From: a virus | Length of the DNA stretch: 27,404 nt | IMG/VR virus record: IMGVR_UViG_3300031673_000384 | Coordinates: 1 to 27,404 of that record | Reading direction: 5' to 3' (one strand) | In this document: piece by piece, positions 15,289 to 22,318 of the stretch | Layout: each line of letters starts with the position of its first letter | Numbering within the stretch: position 1 is the stretch's first letter | Notes under the pieces: model-generated | Database searches by the model: none | What the model was told of the DNA's origin: nothing | The model's input: the letters and a program-made list of their open reading frames with translations, nothing else | Translations under genes and position numbers: made by a program

Positions 15289-15783
15289 TTAATCATCTGA
15301 TTTAGACAAAATCTTCTTTTTTCTAGTGCCTAGAAATGAGTCAATTTCCTTCTGTTTGAGCTCGTCAATTCCATTGACAGTAAACTTGGTGGTGTGGAGA
15401 TGGTCTCCCAGAAAGTAGATGAGTTTGACTCCATCCGGTCTCTGCTTGATATGATAATCTACATAAGCATCCAGTACATCCGGTACACTCTTGAGCATCA
15501 TTTTAGTGACAACATCATTCATCTGTTCAGGCGAGACAATATCTATTCCCCTATATCTACTCACGTTCATATGAGTAAGTGTATTGAAATCTTCTGTTAA
15601 ATATCTGTCTGCAACTGCTGCCGCAATCTCCATCATATAATTAGGAGAAGTATGACCACTTCTAGGTGCCTTATTCTTACAGGCCAAGATCTCCGTGATG
15701 AAATTTGGTGCAGGGATAACGAATTCTTCCGCTGATAATTCAGTTGGAAGGTCTGCCTCTTTTACTTTTACGAACTTTGTCAT
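15289..15783 (-). CDS. Unknown protein after the polymerase gene (164 aa)
   Basis: Not recognised. It is soluble, with an acidic N-terminus (EADLPTELSAEEF), a central helix-rich part (MMEIAAAVADRYL), a beta-type segment (KLIYFLGDHLHTTKFTV, about 119-135) and a basic tail (GTRKKKILSKSDD). No catalytic motif is evident. The start overlaps the polymerase stop by ATGA, and AAAGGAA upstream serves as SD, so it is translated with the polymerase and may be an accessory replication factor; this is inferred from position alone. The gene ends just before the SSB promoter. Confidence 0.72.
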   Translation of the reverse strand: MTKFVKVKEADLPTELSAEEFVIPAPNFITEILACKNKAPRSGHTSPNYMMEIAAAVADRYLTEDFNTLTHMNVSRYRGIDIVSPEQMNDVVTKMMLKSVPDVLDAYVDYHIKQRPDGVKLIYFLGDHLHTTKFTVNGIDELKQKEIDSFLGTRKKKILSKSDD

Positions 15784-18700
15784 ATTGTTTCCTTTATTCT
15801 ATCAATCTCATTGGCTGTTATACTAACGGGAATCTTAAACCCGGTTTGTAATGTTCCTTTAATGTAAACAAGACTGTTAGTTGCCCAACCTAGTGCCTTC
15901 TCTACTCCCCATATGGTACAAGAGATAGGGCCGAAGCCATCTGATAAGGTCACTTCAACCAGATCATATTCCTTGCCTGTCTTTTTTGATTTAATCTTTT
16001 TATGTTTGGAAGATTCGTATAACAATATCATTCCAACTTCTTTATCAACACCTTTCTGCAACAACTTCTCCGCAATACCTACTCCACCTAGAACTGGTAT
16101 GTTACCAAGTGTAAATGGTATTCCTATTTTACCTGTCTTCTTCAGACCTGGCCAGTAACCTGACAGTATAGATTCTATACCAGGATAGTTAAGTAGGGTT
16201 TTGGCAAAACACTTGTTAGTGTCTCTTTCCATCATGAACATATTGAGAGGTGAAGTATCTTTTATTTCATCAGTGAAATCCCTGCACTTACGCTTCTTTA
16301 CATAAGTGTCCATTAATTCTTGTCTAGCTTCTTTGTAAGGTCTTTCCGTGTCTAAGAAATCATCTATAGCTCTTCCTTTGATAGCTGCTGAGAACACACC
16401 TATGTTTACCTTACTATGATTAACTCTCTTGATATAGTCTTCTATATCTGTGAATGGTCCTTTGGATGCTAGTTCTGCAACAGCCTTTGCCCCACACTGC
16501 TTCAGTACTGATAAAGGTGCCACGATACTCTTATCTAGAATCTGGAATTTATTAGAAGGTTTCTTCAGTGATGGGGGCTTGACAACATCACTCAATAGAG
16601 TCATAAAGAATCTAAGCTTCTGCTCTGCTGCCGATGATGTCTTACCATCATTCGTTGTATTGAGTGTAGCTGTCCACCATTCTAATGGATAATGATGCTT
16701 GAACCACATAGTGATATATCCAAGCTCTGCGTAACAGCGAGAGTGAGACCTGTTAAAGGAATAACGTGCAAATGCAGCTATCTGTTGGCAGATGGCATCT
16801 ATCTGTTCTTCTGTCCACTTGCGCTTTGTGCAGTTGATCTTAATCTTGTCGAAGGCTTCTTTCATGATATCTAGCTTCTTCTTAGCTATTGCACCACGAA
16901 TACGGTCAGATTCTTCTAACGTATATCCTGCAATGTCAACCAGGAAGGCCATGACTGATTCCTGGTAAGCCAATACTCCTTCGGGTGCATAGGGTTGCAT
17001 ATCAGGATGAATCCATGATAGAGGCCTCTTACCGTTCCTAACGTCCATGTAATATTGGGTGGCAGATACGCCGTCTGCTTCGACAAGCTCATCATTCACA
17101 ATCTTTGCATCCATTGCACCAGGTCGAGCAAGGGCTGTAAAGAGAGATAGGTCTTCTCTCTTCATTGGTCTGAACTGTTGCACGTATCCTTTAATCAAAC
17201 CAGTATTGAACTGGAATGATGAATCAGTTTTCTTATCATAGAAATCTTGATATACCTTCTGATCTTCAGGGAGACGATATACCAATGCCACACCATTCTC
17301 ATCTTCATCTAAGAAGTCTTTACCAGTTCTCTCTCTTATGAGATCTATACACTCAGATATTGCTTGAATAGTAGTCACACCCAAGATATCAGCCTTGACT
17401 AATCCACGCTTCTCTACCATCCAGGCCTCGAACTGGGTCACTCTGACTTTGTTCTTATCTTTGTCTGTCATTATCATGGTTGGACAACGATTGTGTGCTA
17501 GATCTAAGGTTGCTATAACATAAGCAGAAGCATGTCTACCAAAACTACGTGGCAAACCTATCAGTCGATCTACCATTTGTTTTATATCAGGATAATATTC
17601 GAAGAAGTTGGATAACAGCTTATTGTCATCAACAATCCCTGTGAACTCTACACCTTCTTTATCGGTATATCCATATAAGAACTTCTTCTCACTCAATCCC
17701 TGTGGCGAATCAGGAATAGTCTTACAGACCGTATCGATCTCACGATCATTCCTATTTCTTCCTCTCAATGCAGAGGCAGCTAACTTGATTGCGTTCTTTA
17801 CCTTCATCCTTTGAACTGTACCAATCTGGGCGAACCCAAGACCATATTTCTTTGCGATATAGTCTATGATAGGTTGTCTGTTACCGAAATCGTTGTCAAT
17901 ATCTGGAAATGACATTGCATTAATACGTGCATGGGATAAAAATCGCTCAAACGGTAGATCTGCCTCTATTGGATCTATCTGAATTATTTTCAGATAATAC
18001 GATACTATGGAACCTCCAGCCGAACCACGACCGATGCCTCCTAATATACCTTTAGATCTTGCATAAGAACATAGATCTTCATATAGAAGAAAGTAAGGTA
18101 TGAAGTTCAGTTGACTGTTCTTCATAATCACATCGATCTCTTTCTTAAATCTTGCGACATATTCTGGAGAATCGTTCCATCTTCCGTGCTTTTTACATAA
18201 TTCCACTAGATAGTAGAATGTCTGCATGTCATAGTCTTCAATTTTATCTTGAATATGTTGAGGAATATCGATCTTAGGCATAATGAAATCTGATTCAAAA
18301 GTAATCTCCTTCGCCTCTGTGACAATCTCATGAGTTGTAGTGATCCATTCAGAGAACTTGCCTTCTGTCAACCAATCTCCAAGATGCCCTTTCAATCCGA
18401 GGTATATCTCTTTGGCCGTTCGTGCCTGATACGATTCTAAATAGCAGCGACCACTGTCATAGGAATCTTTGGCTAAACAATCGTGAACTAGTTTATCACC
18501 TGGCTTAATAAAATGGGCTCCTGTTGACGGAATTGCCAACAGCTGATATTTATCTACCATGTCAGCCATGAACAGACAGAAGGCCTTATTTAGGTCTCCA
18601 TCTTTAATTAGTGAATTTCTCTTTATCTTTTGAAACCCACCTTTCTTTGAGAACTTATACGTTATCGCGATTGGATTGAATTCAAATACAAGCTGATGAT

Positions 18701-19781
18701 CTAATATTTCTACTAGATTTTCAACTACTGCTGTGGCCTTCTCTAAGTCACCATCTTCTATATGCTGACCAATACCTCCATAAGCATCTGCTGTACCAAA
18801 TAGAATTCCATCCATATACTGACTAAGTTCTTCTCTAGTTAGTATAGGTGTATTGATACCATCAATCTCTCTAGCGCGATCATGGCCAAGAGATGCTAGT
18901 TTCATTAGATTCACATAGCCTTGTGTTTGTGTAGCCCAAGCATTGAGACTATAGATCTTGTCAAATCCTTCCAACTGCAGGAATAATCCCATACCTGGAA
19001 CTCTTACTGGATCTCCTTCTTTGCCTGTTGGCACCATGTCATAGAGGGACAATGCAACACCTGGATCACAGACAGAGAACCCTGGAACATCGTTTTCCTT
19101 ACACCAGTCAGACCAATCATCGATTGTAGCCACTGATTCGACCATACTGAATGAGGAATGAAGATGAAGTTGTGCAGGTTCTGGAAATACAAAGTCTGTC
19201 TCATATTGACCAATGACAATACCAACTGCCAGAGTGGCTTCTTCACCTAACAGAAGACCTATTTCCTTATCAACCGCTATGGTTGCATCTATATCAGATA
19301 AGGCATCGTGGGCTACAATTGGAATATTGTAGTGCTTTGCCAAGGTTGCGAGTTTAAGATTCTCAGTATGAAGTTGAGACTTGACCTCTTTAGCTCTAGC
19401 ATACGTATCATGAATATTGAGTTCGAACAAATCAAAGAAGTGAGACGAGACGTTGTGCTTGGTAAAGAAAGATGCGGTAAATTTCTTATCAAAGCCTACA
19501 TTATAACCTGCGATAATAAATCTTGTGTTAAACGATTCTAAGTATTTGACCAGCTTATCGAGCAACTCTGGGGCAGTCTGGAAGTTCTTCATCCTGCCTC
19601 TGGTAATACCGTGAACCCTAATGGCACCATCTTCTATGGCTTCCCAGTTTACTGGTTGACAGAATTCATTGAATGGTTTCTGCCTAACGCCATTGATGAC
19701 TGGAATACATGCTAATTGCACAACATCGTGTTTGTCTGCATATAGACCAGTTGTCTCAACGTCGATCCATAGAAAGTTCAT
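15780..19781 (-). CDS. dnaE: C-family DNA polymerase (DnaE-type) with fused N-terminal proofreading exonuclease
   Basis: 1333 residues from the ATG at 19779-19781, chosen because GGAG lies correctly upstream, the DnaQ-type fold starts at once (NFLWIDVETTG), and 20 extra upstream codons would be encoded across an intrinsic terminator. Residues 1-180: DEDDh exonuclease (D7, E9, D98, H158, D163). Residues 204-400: PHP domain starting LHLHSSFS, but the next metal motif reads SVCDPG, lacking the expected His. Residues about 540-1040: polymerase core with GRGSAGGS (585-592), catalytic PDIDND (D629, D631) and KADILG (D798), plus the FNRSHSRCYA fingers motif. Residues about 1247-1310: OB fold. It replicates phage DNA. 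Exonuclease before PHP differs from PolC, where it interrupts PHP. Confidence 0.95.
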   Translation of the reverse strand: MNFLWIDVETTGLYADKHDVVQLACIPVINGVRQKPFNEFCQPVNWEAIEDGAIRVHGITRGRMKNFQTAPELLDKLVKYLESFNTRFIIAGYNVGFDKKFTASFFTKHNVSSHFFDLFELNIHDTYARAKEVKSQLHTENLKLATLAKHYNIPIVAHDALSDIDATIAVDKEIGLLLGEEATLAVGIVIGQYETDFVFPEPAQLHLHSSFSMVESVATIDDWSDWCKENDVPGFSVCDPGVALSLYDMVPTGKEGDPVRVPGMGLFLQLEGFDKIYSLNAWATQTQGYVNLMKLASLGHDRAREIDGINTPILTREELSQYMDGILFGTADAYGGIGQHIEDGDLEKATAVVENLVEILDHQLVFEFNPIAITYKFSKKGGFQKIKRNSLIKDGDLNKAFCLFMADMVDKYQLLAIPSTGAHFIKPGDKLVHDCLAKDSYDSGRCYLESYQARTAKEIYLGLKGHLGDWLTEGKFSEWITTTHEIVTEAKEITFESDFIMPKIDIPQHIQDKIEDYDMQTFYYLVELCKKHGRWNDSPEYVARFKKEIDVIMKNSQLNFIPYFLLYEDLCSYARSKGILGGIGRGSAGGSIVSYYLKIIQIDPIEADLPFERFLSHARINAMSFPDIDNDFGNRQPIIDYIAKKYGLGFAQIGTVQRMKVKNAIKLAASALRGRNRNDREIDTVCKTIPDSPQGLSEKKFLYGYTDKEGVEFTGIVDDNKLLSNFFEYYPDIKQMVDRLIGLPRSFGRHASAYVIATLDLAHNRCPTMIMTDKDKNKVRVTQFEAWMVEKRGLVKADILGVTTIQAISECIDLIRERTGKDFLDEDENGVALVYRLPEDQKVYQDFYDKKTDSSFQFNTGLIKGYVQQFRPMKREDLSLFTALARPGAMDAKIVNDELVEADGVSATQYYMDVRNGKRPLSWIHPDMQPYAPEGVLAYQESVMAFLVDIAGYTLEESDRIRGAIAKKKLDIMKEAFDKIKINCTKRKWTEEQIDAICQQIAAFARYSFNRSHSRCYAELGYITMWFKHHYPLEWWTATLNTTNDGKTSSAAEQKLRFFMTLLSDVVKPPSLKKPSNKFQILDKSIVAPLSVLKQCGAKAVAELASKGPFTDIEDYIKRVNHSKVNIGVFSAAIKGRAIDDFLDTERPYKEARQELMDTYVKKRKCRDFTDEIKDTSPLNMFMMERDTNKCFAKTLLNYPGIESILSGYWPGLKKTGKIGIPFTLGNIPVLGGVGIAEKLLQKGVDKEVGMILLYESSKHKKIKSKKTGKEYDLVEVTLSDGFGPISCTIWGVEKALGWATNSLVYIKGTLQTGFKIPVSITANEIDRIKETI

Positions 19782-19795
19782 ATTTGCTCCTGAAT

Positions 19796-19830
19796 AGAAA
19801 AAATCCCAATAGGGAAGGCCTATTAGGATT
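19796..19830 (-). terminator. Intrinsic terminator upstream of the polymerase gene
   Basis: On the minus strand a 12-base-pair stem (arms 19819-19830 and 19802-19813, one G-U pair) with a 5-base loop is followed by six T, one C and a T. It ends transcription after the 110-residue gene at 19856-20188. Only about 15 bases remain before the polymerase start, too few for a normal promoter, so the polymerase relies on read-through or antitermination. Confidence 0.9.
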
Positions 19831-19855
19831 CTACAAAACAACGATTTTGATTAGT

Positions 19856-20188
19856 TTAGAAGGTAAAGTTTAGATCAACTTGGAATGTCGATACGTCACC
19901 ACAATTTTCAGCAACTGAAACTTCGGAAGAGATTACATCTTCAGAATATAATGCCTCTTCCATGCCAGACTTGAAAGCCAGCCATTTAGGTCCAAGTAAC
20001 TTAAGATCTGCAGGATCATAAGTTGGTGCGAGGGTGATAGTGAAGATCTTCTTACCTGCTGCCGAGGCTGCAGCTAGTTCAGCTGCAATAGTTACGGCAC
20101 TAGTTACTAGTAAAAAGTCATTACCAGCAGTCCTGGCGGCATTCATTACGACATCAAATGCATCGGTATAGTCAGTTCTTAAGCTCAT
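19856..20188 (-). CDS. Unknown protein before the terminator (110 aa)
   Basis: Not recognised. An Ala-rich helix (TIAAELAAASAAG, 33-45) is followed by a beta-type C-terminus with KIFTITLAPTYDP, GPKWLAFKSGMEEALYSED and a final strand FQVDLNFTF. The beta end and phage context suggest a small structural or assembly protein, but no motif supports a role. SD GGAG with six-base spacing lies inside the last codons of the HNH gene, whose stop is directly adjacent. It is the last gene before the terminator at 19796-19830. Confidence 0.72.
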   Translation of the reverse strand: MSLRTDYTDAFDVVMNAARTAGNDFLLVTSAVTIAAELAAASAAGKKIFTITLAPTYDPADLKLLGPKWLAFKSGMEEALYSEDVISSEVSVAENCGDVSTFQVDLNFTF

Positions 20189-20680
20189 TTAGGTCTCCAA
20201 ATTCTCTTTTATAGTTTTCTCAAGATGATCTTCATACCAAAGTGGTTGTAGATTTGTATAATGGCTGGCTTTCTCAAACTCTTTAGTATTAGACAGATTA
20301 AAATCTGCCAATCTCCTAATGTGGTCAATGTGCCAACCAGTTGGTGAATGATTATTCCAATTCATACCTGGTTCAAATTTAGAAATCTTATTACATTCTA
20401 ATGAACAAGATTTAGAATTGTGACTCTTTGGCATAAAAGAACTACCACACATTACACATATCTTATCAGATAAAATACCTAACCCACTATTAATTCTATG
20501 TGTACGATTAGATTCAGCTTTTGCCTTCTTGGATCTTTTAGAAGAATGGAGTCTAGCTTTTGCTCTGTGATATTCTTCTTTAGAACTATCTTTGACTACA
20601 GATCTACATTTATTTGAACAATATAGAGCATTTGGGGCTTTAGATTCAAACCCCTTCTTACAAAGACTACACTGATGCAT
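20189..20680 (-). CDS. HNH endonuclease with zinc fingers, probable free-standing homing gene
   Basis: 163 residues from the ATG at 20678-20680 (a longer frame exists upstream but lacks an SD, and the protein fold starts at MHQCSLC). Two Cys-pair modules come first: CSLC...YCSNKC (4-26) and CVMC...SCSLEC. The C-terminal HNH domain reads GWHIDHI, then NLSNTKEF, TNLQPLWYEDHLEKT, the layout of HNH enzymes with the H-I-D-H-I and N-L-Q-P-L-W motifs. It would cut DNA at a specific site. It is clearly AT-richer than its neighbours (about one third G+C in the lines I counted versus 40%) and overlaps the previous gene by 14 bases, consistent with a mobile insertion between two small genes. Confidence 0.85.
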   Translation of the reverse strand: MHQCSLCKKGFESKAPNALYCSNKCRSVVKDSSKEEYHRAKARLHSSKRSKKAKAESNRTHRINSGLGILSDKICVMCGSSFMPKSHNSKSCSLECNKISKFEPGMNWNNHSPTGWHIDHIRRLADFNLSNTKEFEKASHYTNLQPLWYEDHLEKTIKENLET

Positions 20681-20963
20681 CTGGATTAACCGAACCGTCT
20701 TGGATTTCATCAATCTTTTCAAGCAGATGCTGAATTTTAGCTTCTTCATACTTCATTACAGAAGTGTAGGCACCTTTTAGGTCCTTAACAACTTGCATGG
20801 CTCCTGAGAGATCTTCATCATTTTCCATTTCATTCCTGAGCTCTCTAAGCTTCTGCTCAGACCTGACGATCAGAGCTCCTGCTTCGTCTTCTGCGATATC
20901 TGTGACATTATCTAGAAATGCCTGATTGAGAACCTTTTTTGCTTTACCGATGTCAACTGCCAT
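20667..20963 (-). CDS. Small helical unknown protein after ruvC (98 aa)
   Basis: Not recognised. Entirely helical and charged (SEQKLRELRNEMENDEDL; YEEAKIQHLLEKIDEIQD), likely a coiled-coil dimer. AAGGAG in the end of ruvC serves as its SD, three bases separate the genes, so it is co-translated with the resolvase. Its last 14 bases are shared with the HNH gene start. Confidence 0.7.
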   Translation of the reverse strand: MAVDIGKAKKVLNQAFLDNVTDIAEDEAGALIVRSEQKLRELRNEMENDEDLSGAMQVVKDLKGAYTSVMKYEEAKIQHLLEKIDEIQDGSVNPDASV

Positions 20964-20966
20964 GTC

Positions 20967-21602
20967 TTACTCCTTAGTGTATTTAAACATTACTTTTGGG
21001 GCTTTTTTAAACTCGAAATCATCTGGACATATTACGTCGCATGCGATATTCGATACGTTCAGGAATATTTTACAATAGAATATCCCTTGCGAGACGGCAT
21101 CCACAACGTCATAGCGGAACTTGATAGGCTTTCCAGTTTTTAAAGATAGGGAGTGATTGGGGAATCTGATATTGTATTTTTCCCACAGAGCTAGTTGCAT
21201 CATGAGTTTCTTTGCAGGATCTTTTCCCCATTTCTTCTTCTGTTCTTTAGTAGGGGTTGATCTTCCCGCCGTGAATTTCTTCCATAAGGATATATTCAGG
21301 ATTTCATATGGGAGATTTAATTCTCTTAGCTTGATATGGATGGCAGTTCTAAAGGCAGCATTCACATCACAGCCGTTGGCGAACTTGTTACTGAAGAAGT
21401 AGTCTTCTATGCACACGTCATCTATATTATGCTCGTGTACTAGTTTTTCTACATTATTCATCATCTCTATACAACGGTCGCCATTGTACTTGTGCTCACC
21501 AACTTCAATGAACCCGTATTTCACAATCGAAGCAGTGTCGTTCTTAATGGATAAAATGCAATATCCTGTAGATATTGCTGGATCCAATGCTAATATATTC
21601 AT
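20967..21602 (-). CDS. ruvC: RuvC-like Holliday junction resolvase
   Basis: 211 residues. The four acidic residues of the RNase H-fold resolvase are visible: Asp7 in ILALDPAISTG, Glu66 in VCIEDYFF, and Asp165/Asp168 in RYDVVDAVSQG. It would resolve branched DNA before packaging, as T4 endonuclease VII does by another fold, and completes the recombination set (SSB, RecA, Mre11/Rad50). The ATG at 21600-21602 is chosen over a GTG two codons upstream because AAGGAGG is five bases before it. That SD lies in a 7-base-pair hairpin at the end of a long structured leader, so translation is probably regulated. Insertions near residues 110-160 (basic, KKEQKKKWGKDPAKK-like) distinguish it from host RuvC, which is shorter. 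Confidence 0.88.
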   Translation of the reverse strand: MNILALDPAISTGYCILSIKNDTASIVKYGFIEVGEHKYNGDRCIEMMNNVEKLVHEHNIDDVCIEDYFFSNKFANGCDVNAAFRTAIHIKLRELNLPYEILNISLWKKFTAGRSTPTKEQKKKWGKDPAKKLMMQLALWEKYNIRFPNHSLSLKTGKPIKFRYDVVDAVSQGIFYCKIFLNVSNIACDVICPDDFEFKKAPKVMFKYTKE

Positions 21603-21603
21603 A

Positions 21604-21622
21604 CTCACCTCCTTAAGGTGAG
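21604..21622 (-). promoter_or_regulatory. SD-sequestering hairpin before ruvC
   Basis: Minus strand CTCACCT-TAAGG-AGGTGAG: a perfect 7-base-pair stem with a 5-base loop. The AAGGAGG ribosome binding site of ruvC spans the loop and the 3' arm. The 5' arm shares four bases (21619-21622) with the closing helix of the leader RNA, so both cannot form at once. Confidence 0.7.
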
Positions 21623-21770
21623 AGGCCTACCGGTTACCCCAACCCGGCTCCCTACTTCCGCGGACTCTTTTTCATCCAACCTATTGGAACTAGGCTAACT
21701 TGCCTGTGAGTTTAAACTGCGCATATAGCCCAGTCATCCAACCGCACACTCATCAATCCCTGACCTCTCA
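21619..21770 (-). ncRNA. Putative structured leader RNA / riboswitch-like element upstream of ruvC
   Basis: About 152 nt, roughly 52% G+C by hand count against about 40% around it, non-coding. The ends pair as a 9-base-pair closing helix (21762-21770 with 21619-21627, one G-U). Internal helices visible on the minus strand: ACUG-G-GC / GC-G-CAGU with a UAUAU loop; AGGC-AAGUUA-GCCU; UCCAA-UAGG-UUGGA; and a CCGG/CCGG hairpin near the 3' end; UGAGU/ACUCA could enclose the first. I do not recognise an established class (no match to cobalamin, lysine, SAM, glutamine or RNase P core motifs that I know). A 13-codon frame (21712-21753) is a weaker, leader-peptide alternative. The predicted transcript start coincides with its 5' end. 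Confidence 0.6.
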
Positions 21771-21776
21771 AAAGAG

Positions 21777-21805
21777 ATTATACCGGATCGACGTCATCTT
21801 GTAGA
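21777..21805 (-). promoter_or_regulatory. Promoter for the leader RNA and ruvC unit
   Basis: Minus strand TCTACA (21800-21805), 17 bases, TATAAT (21777-21782). The expected start, 6-7 bases beyond, is 21770-21771, exactly where the leader's closing helix begins. Confidence 0.6.
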
Positions 21806-21812
21806 GTATGTG

Positions 21813-22082
21813 CTAAAGTTTGAGACTCCATTGTCCATCTTTAGAAATATTTAGTTTATTCTTATTCTTAGATGCTACCTTGGTAGCAGAGGCTTTCATC
21901 TTGGGATCAGCTATCTGCTCAGTCACTTTATTAGCATCTTTCTTAGATGCCTGACCAGGAACAGGTGGCCTAGGTTTATCTACACCGATATCAACCTTCG
22001 GGGCTTTTGGTGCCTTAGGGGACATTCTCATGTTCTTTACAGAACTTGATAGTGCTTTTATCTTTTTTATTAGTTCTTCCAT
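21813..22082 (-). CDS. Small basic Pro/Lys-rich unknown protein (89 aa)
   Basis: Starts at the ATG 22080-22082 (TAATG overlap with the upstream gene; the longer frame has no SD and overlaps that gene deeply). A short N-terminal helix (EELIKKIKALSSSVKN) leads into a basic, Pro-rich, probably disordered stretch (KAPKAPK, RPPVPGQASKK) and ends in SKDGQWSLKL. The NGQW/DGQW-x-L motif also appears near the N-terminus of the upstream neighbour. Function unknown; composition suggests nucleic-acid contact or a flexible linker. It is the last gene before the ruvC promoter. Confidence 0.62.
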   Translation of the reverse strand: MEELIKKIKALSSSVKNMRMSPKAPKAPKVDIGVDKPRPPVPGQASKKDANKVTEQIADPKMKASATKVASKNKNKLNISKDGQWSLKL

Positions 22083-22318
22083 TATTTCAAGTTCTTTACA
22101 TGTTCTTGATGGGCTGGAGATAGTTTGTCCATCATGGTCCATTTCTTACCATCTTGGATTGCAGTCGTGGCTTGCTTACGATTCATTCTCGAGGCACCAC
22201 CGTCAAATACATGAACATAGCCACCATCTGGATGCTTGGTGATATGACCCTCTGAATCGCTACCTTTCTCAAGAAGCTCCCATTGTCCATTCTTATGGGT
22301 TTTAAATAGTTCTTCCAT
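22082..22318 (-). CDS. Small unknown protein (78 aa)
   Basis: Not recognised. A short beta-type start (THKNGQWELLEKGSDSEG), then HPDGGYVHVFDGGASRMNRKQA and a helical end (SPAHQEHVKNLK). Its beginning MEELFK and the NGQWEL motif echo the next gene (MEELIK, DGQWSL), so the pair may be related fragments. It overlaps the Rad50-like gene by TAATG and has GGAG upstream, so it is translated after it in the same operon. Confidence 0.68.
   Translation of the reverse strand: MEELFKTHKNGQWELLEKGSDSEGHITKHPDGGYVHVFDGGASRMNRKQATTAIQDGKKWTMMDKLSPAHQEHVKNLK

Noticed and set aside
20681-20749. Longer N-terminus of the HNH protein
   Set aside because: It overlaps the 98-residue gene by over 80 bases without an SD, and the Cys module starts at the downstream ATG.
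21712-21753. 13-codon leader peptide in the ruvC leader
   Set aside because: Weak ribosome binding site, and the same region pairs well as RNA; two other short frames there show such frames arise by chance.
21619-21770. tRNA, hammerhead ribozyme or RNase P in the ruvC leader
   Set aside because: No cloverleaf or acceptor stem; UUGAUGAG lacks the CUGANGA/GAAA core; no RNase P P4 motif.
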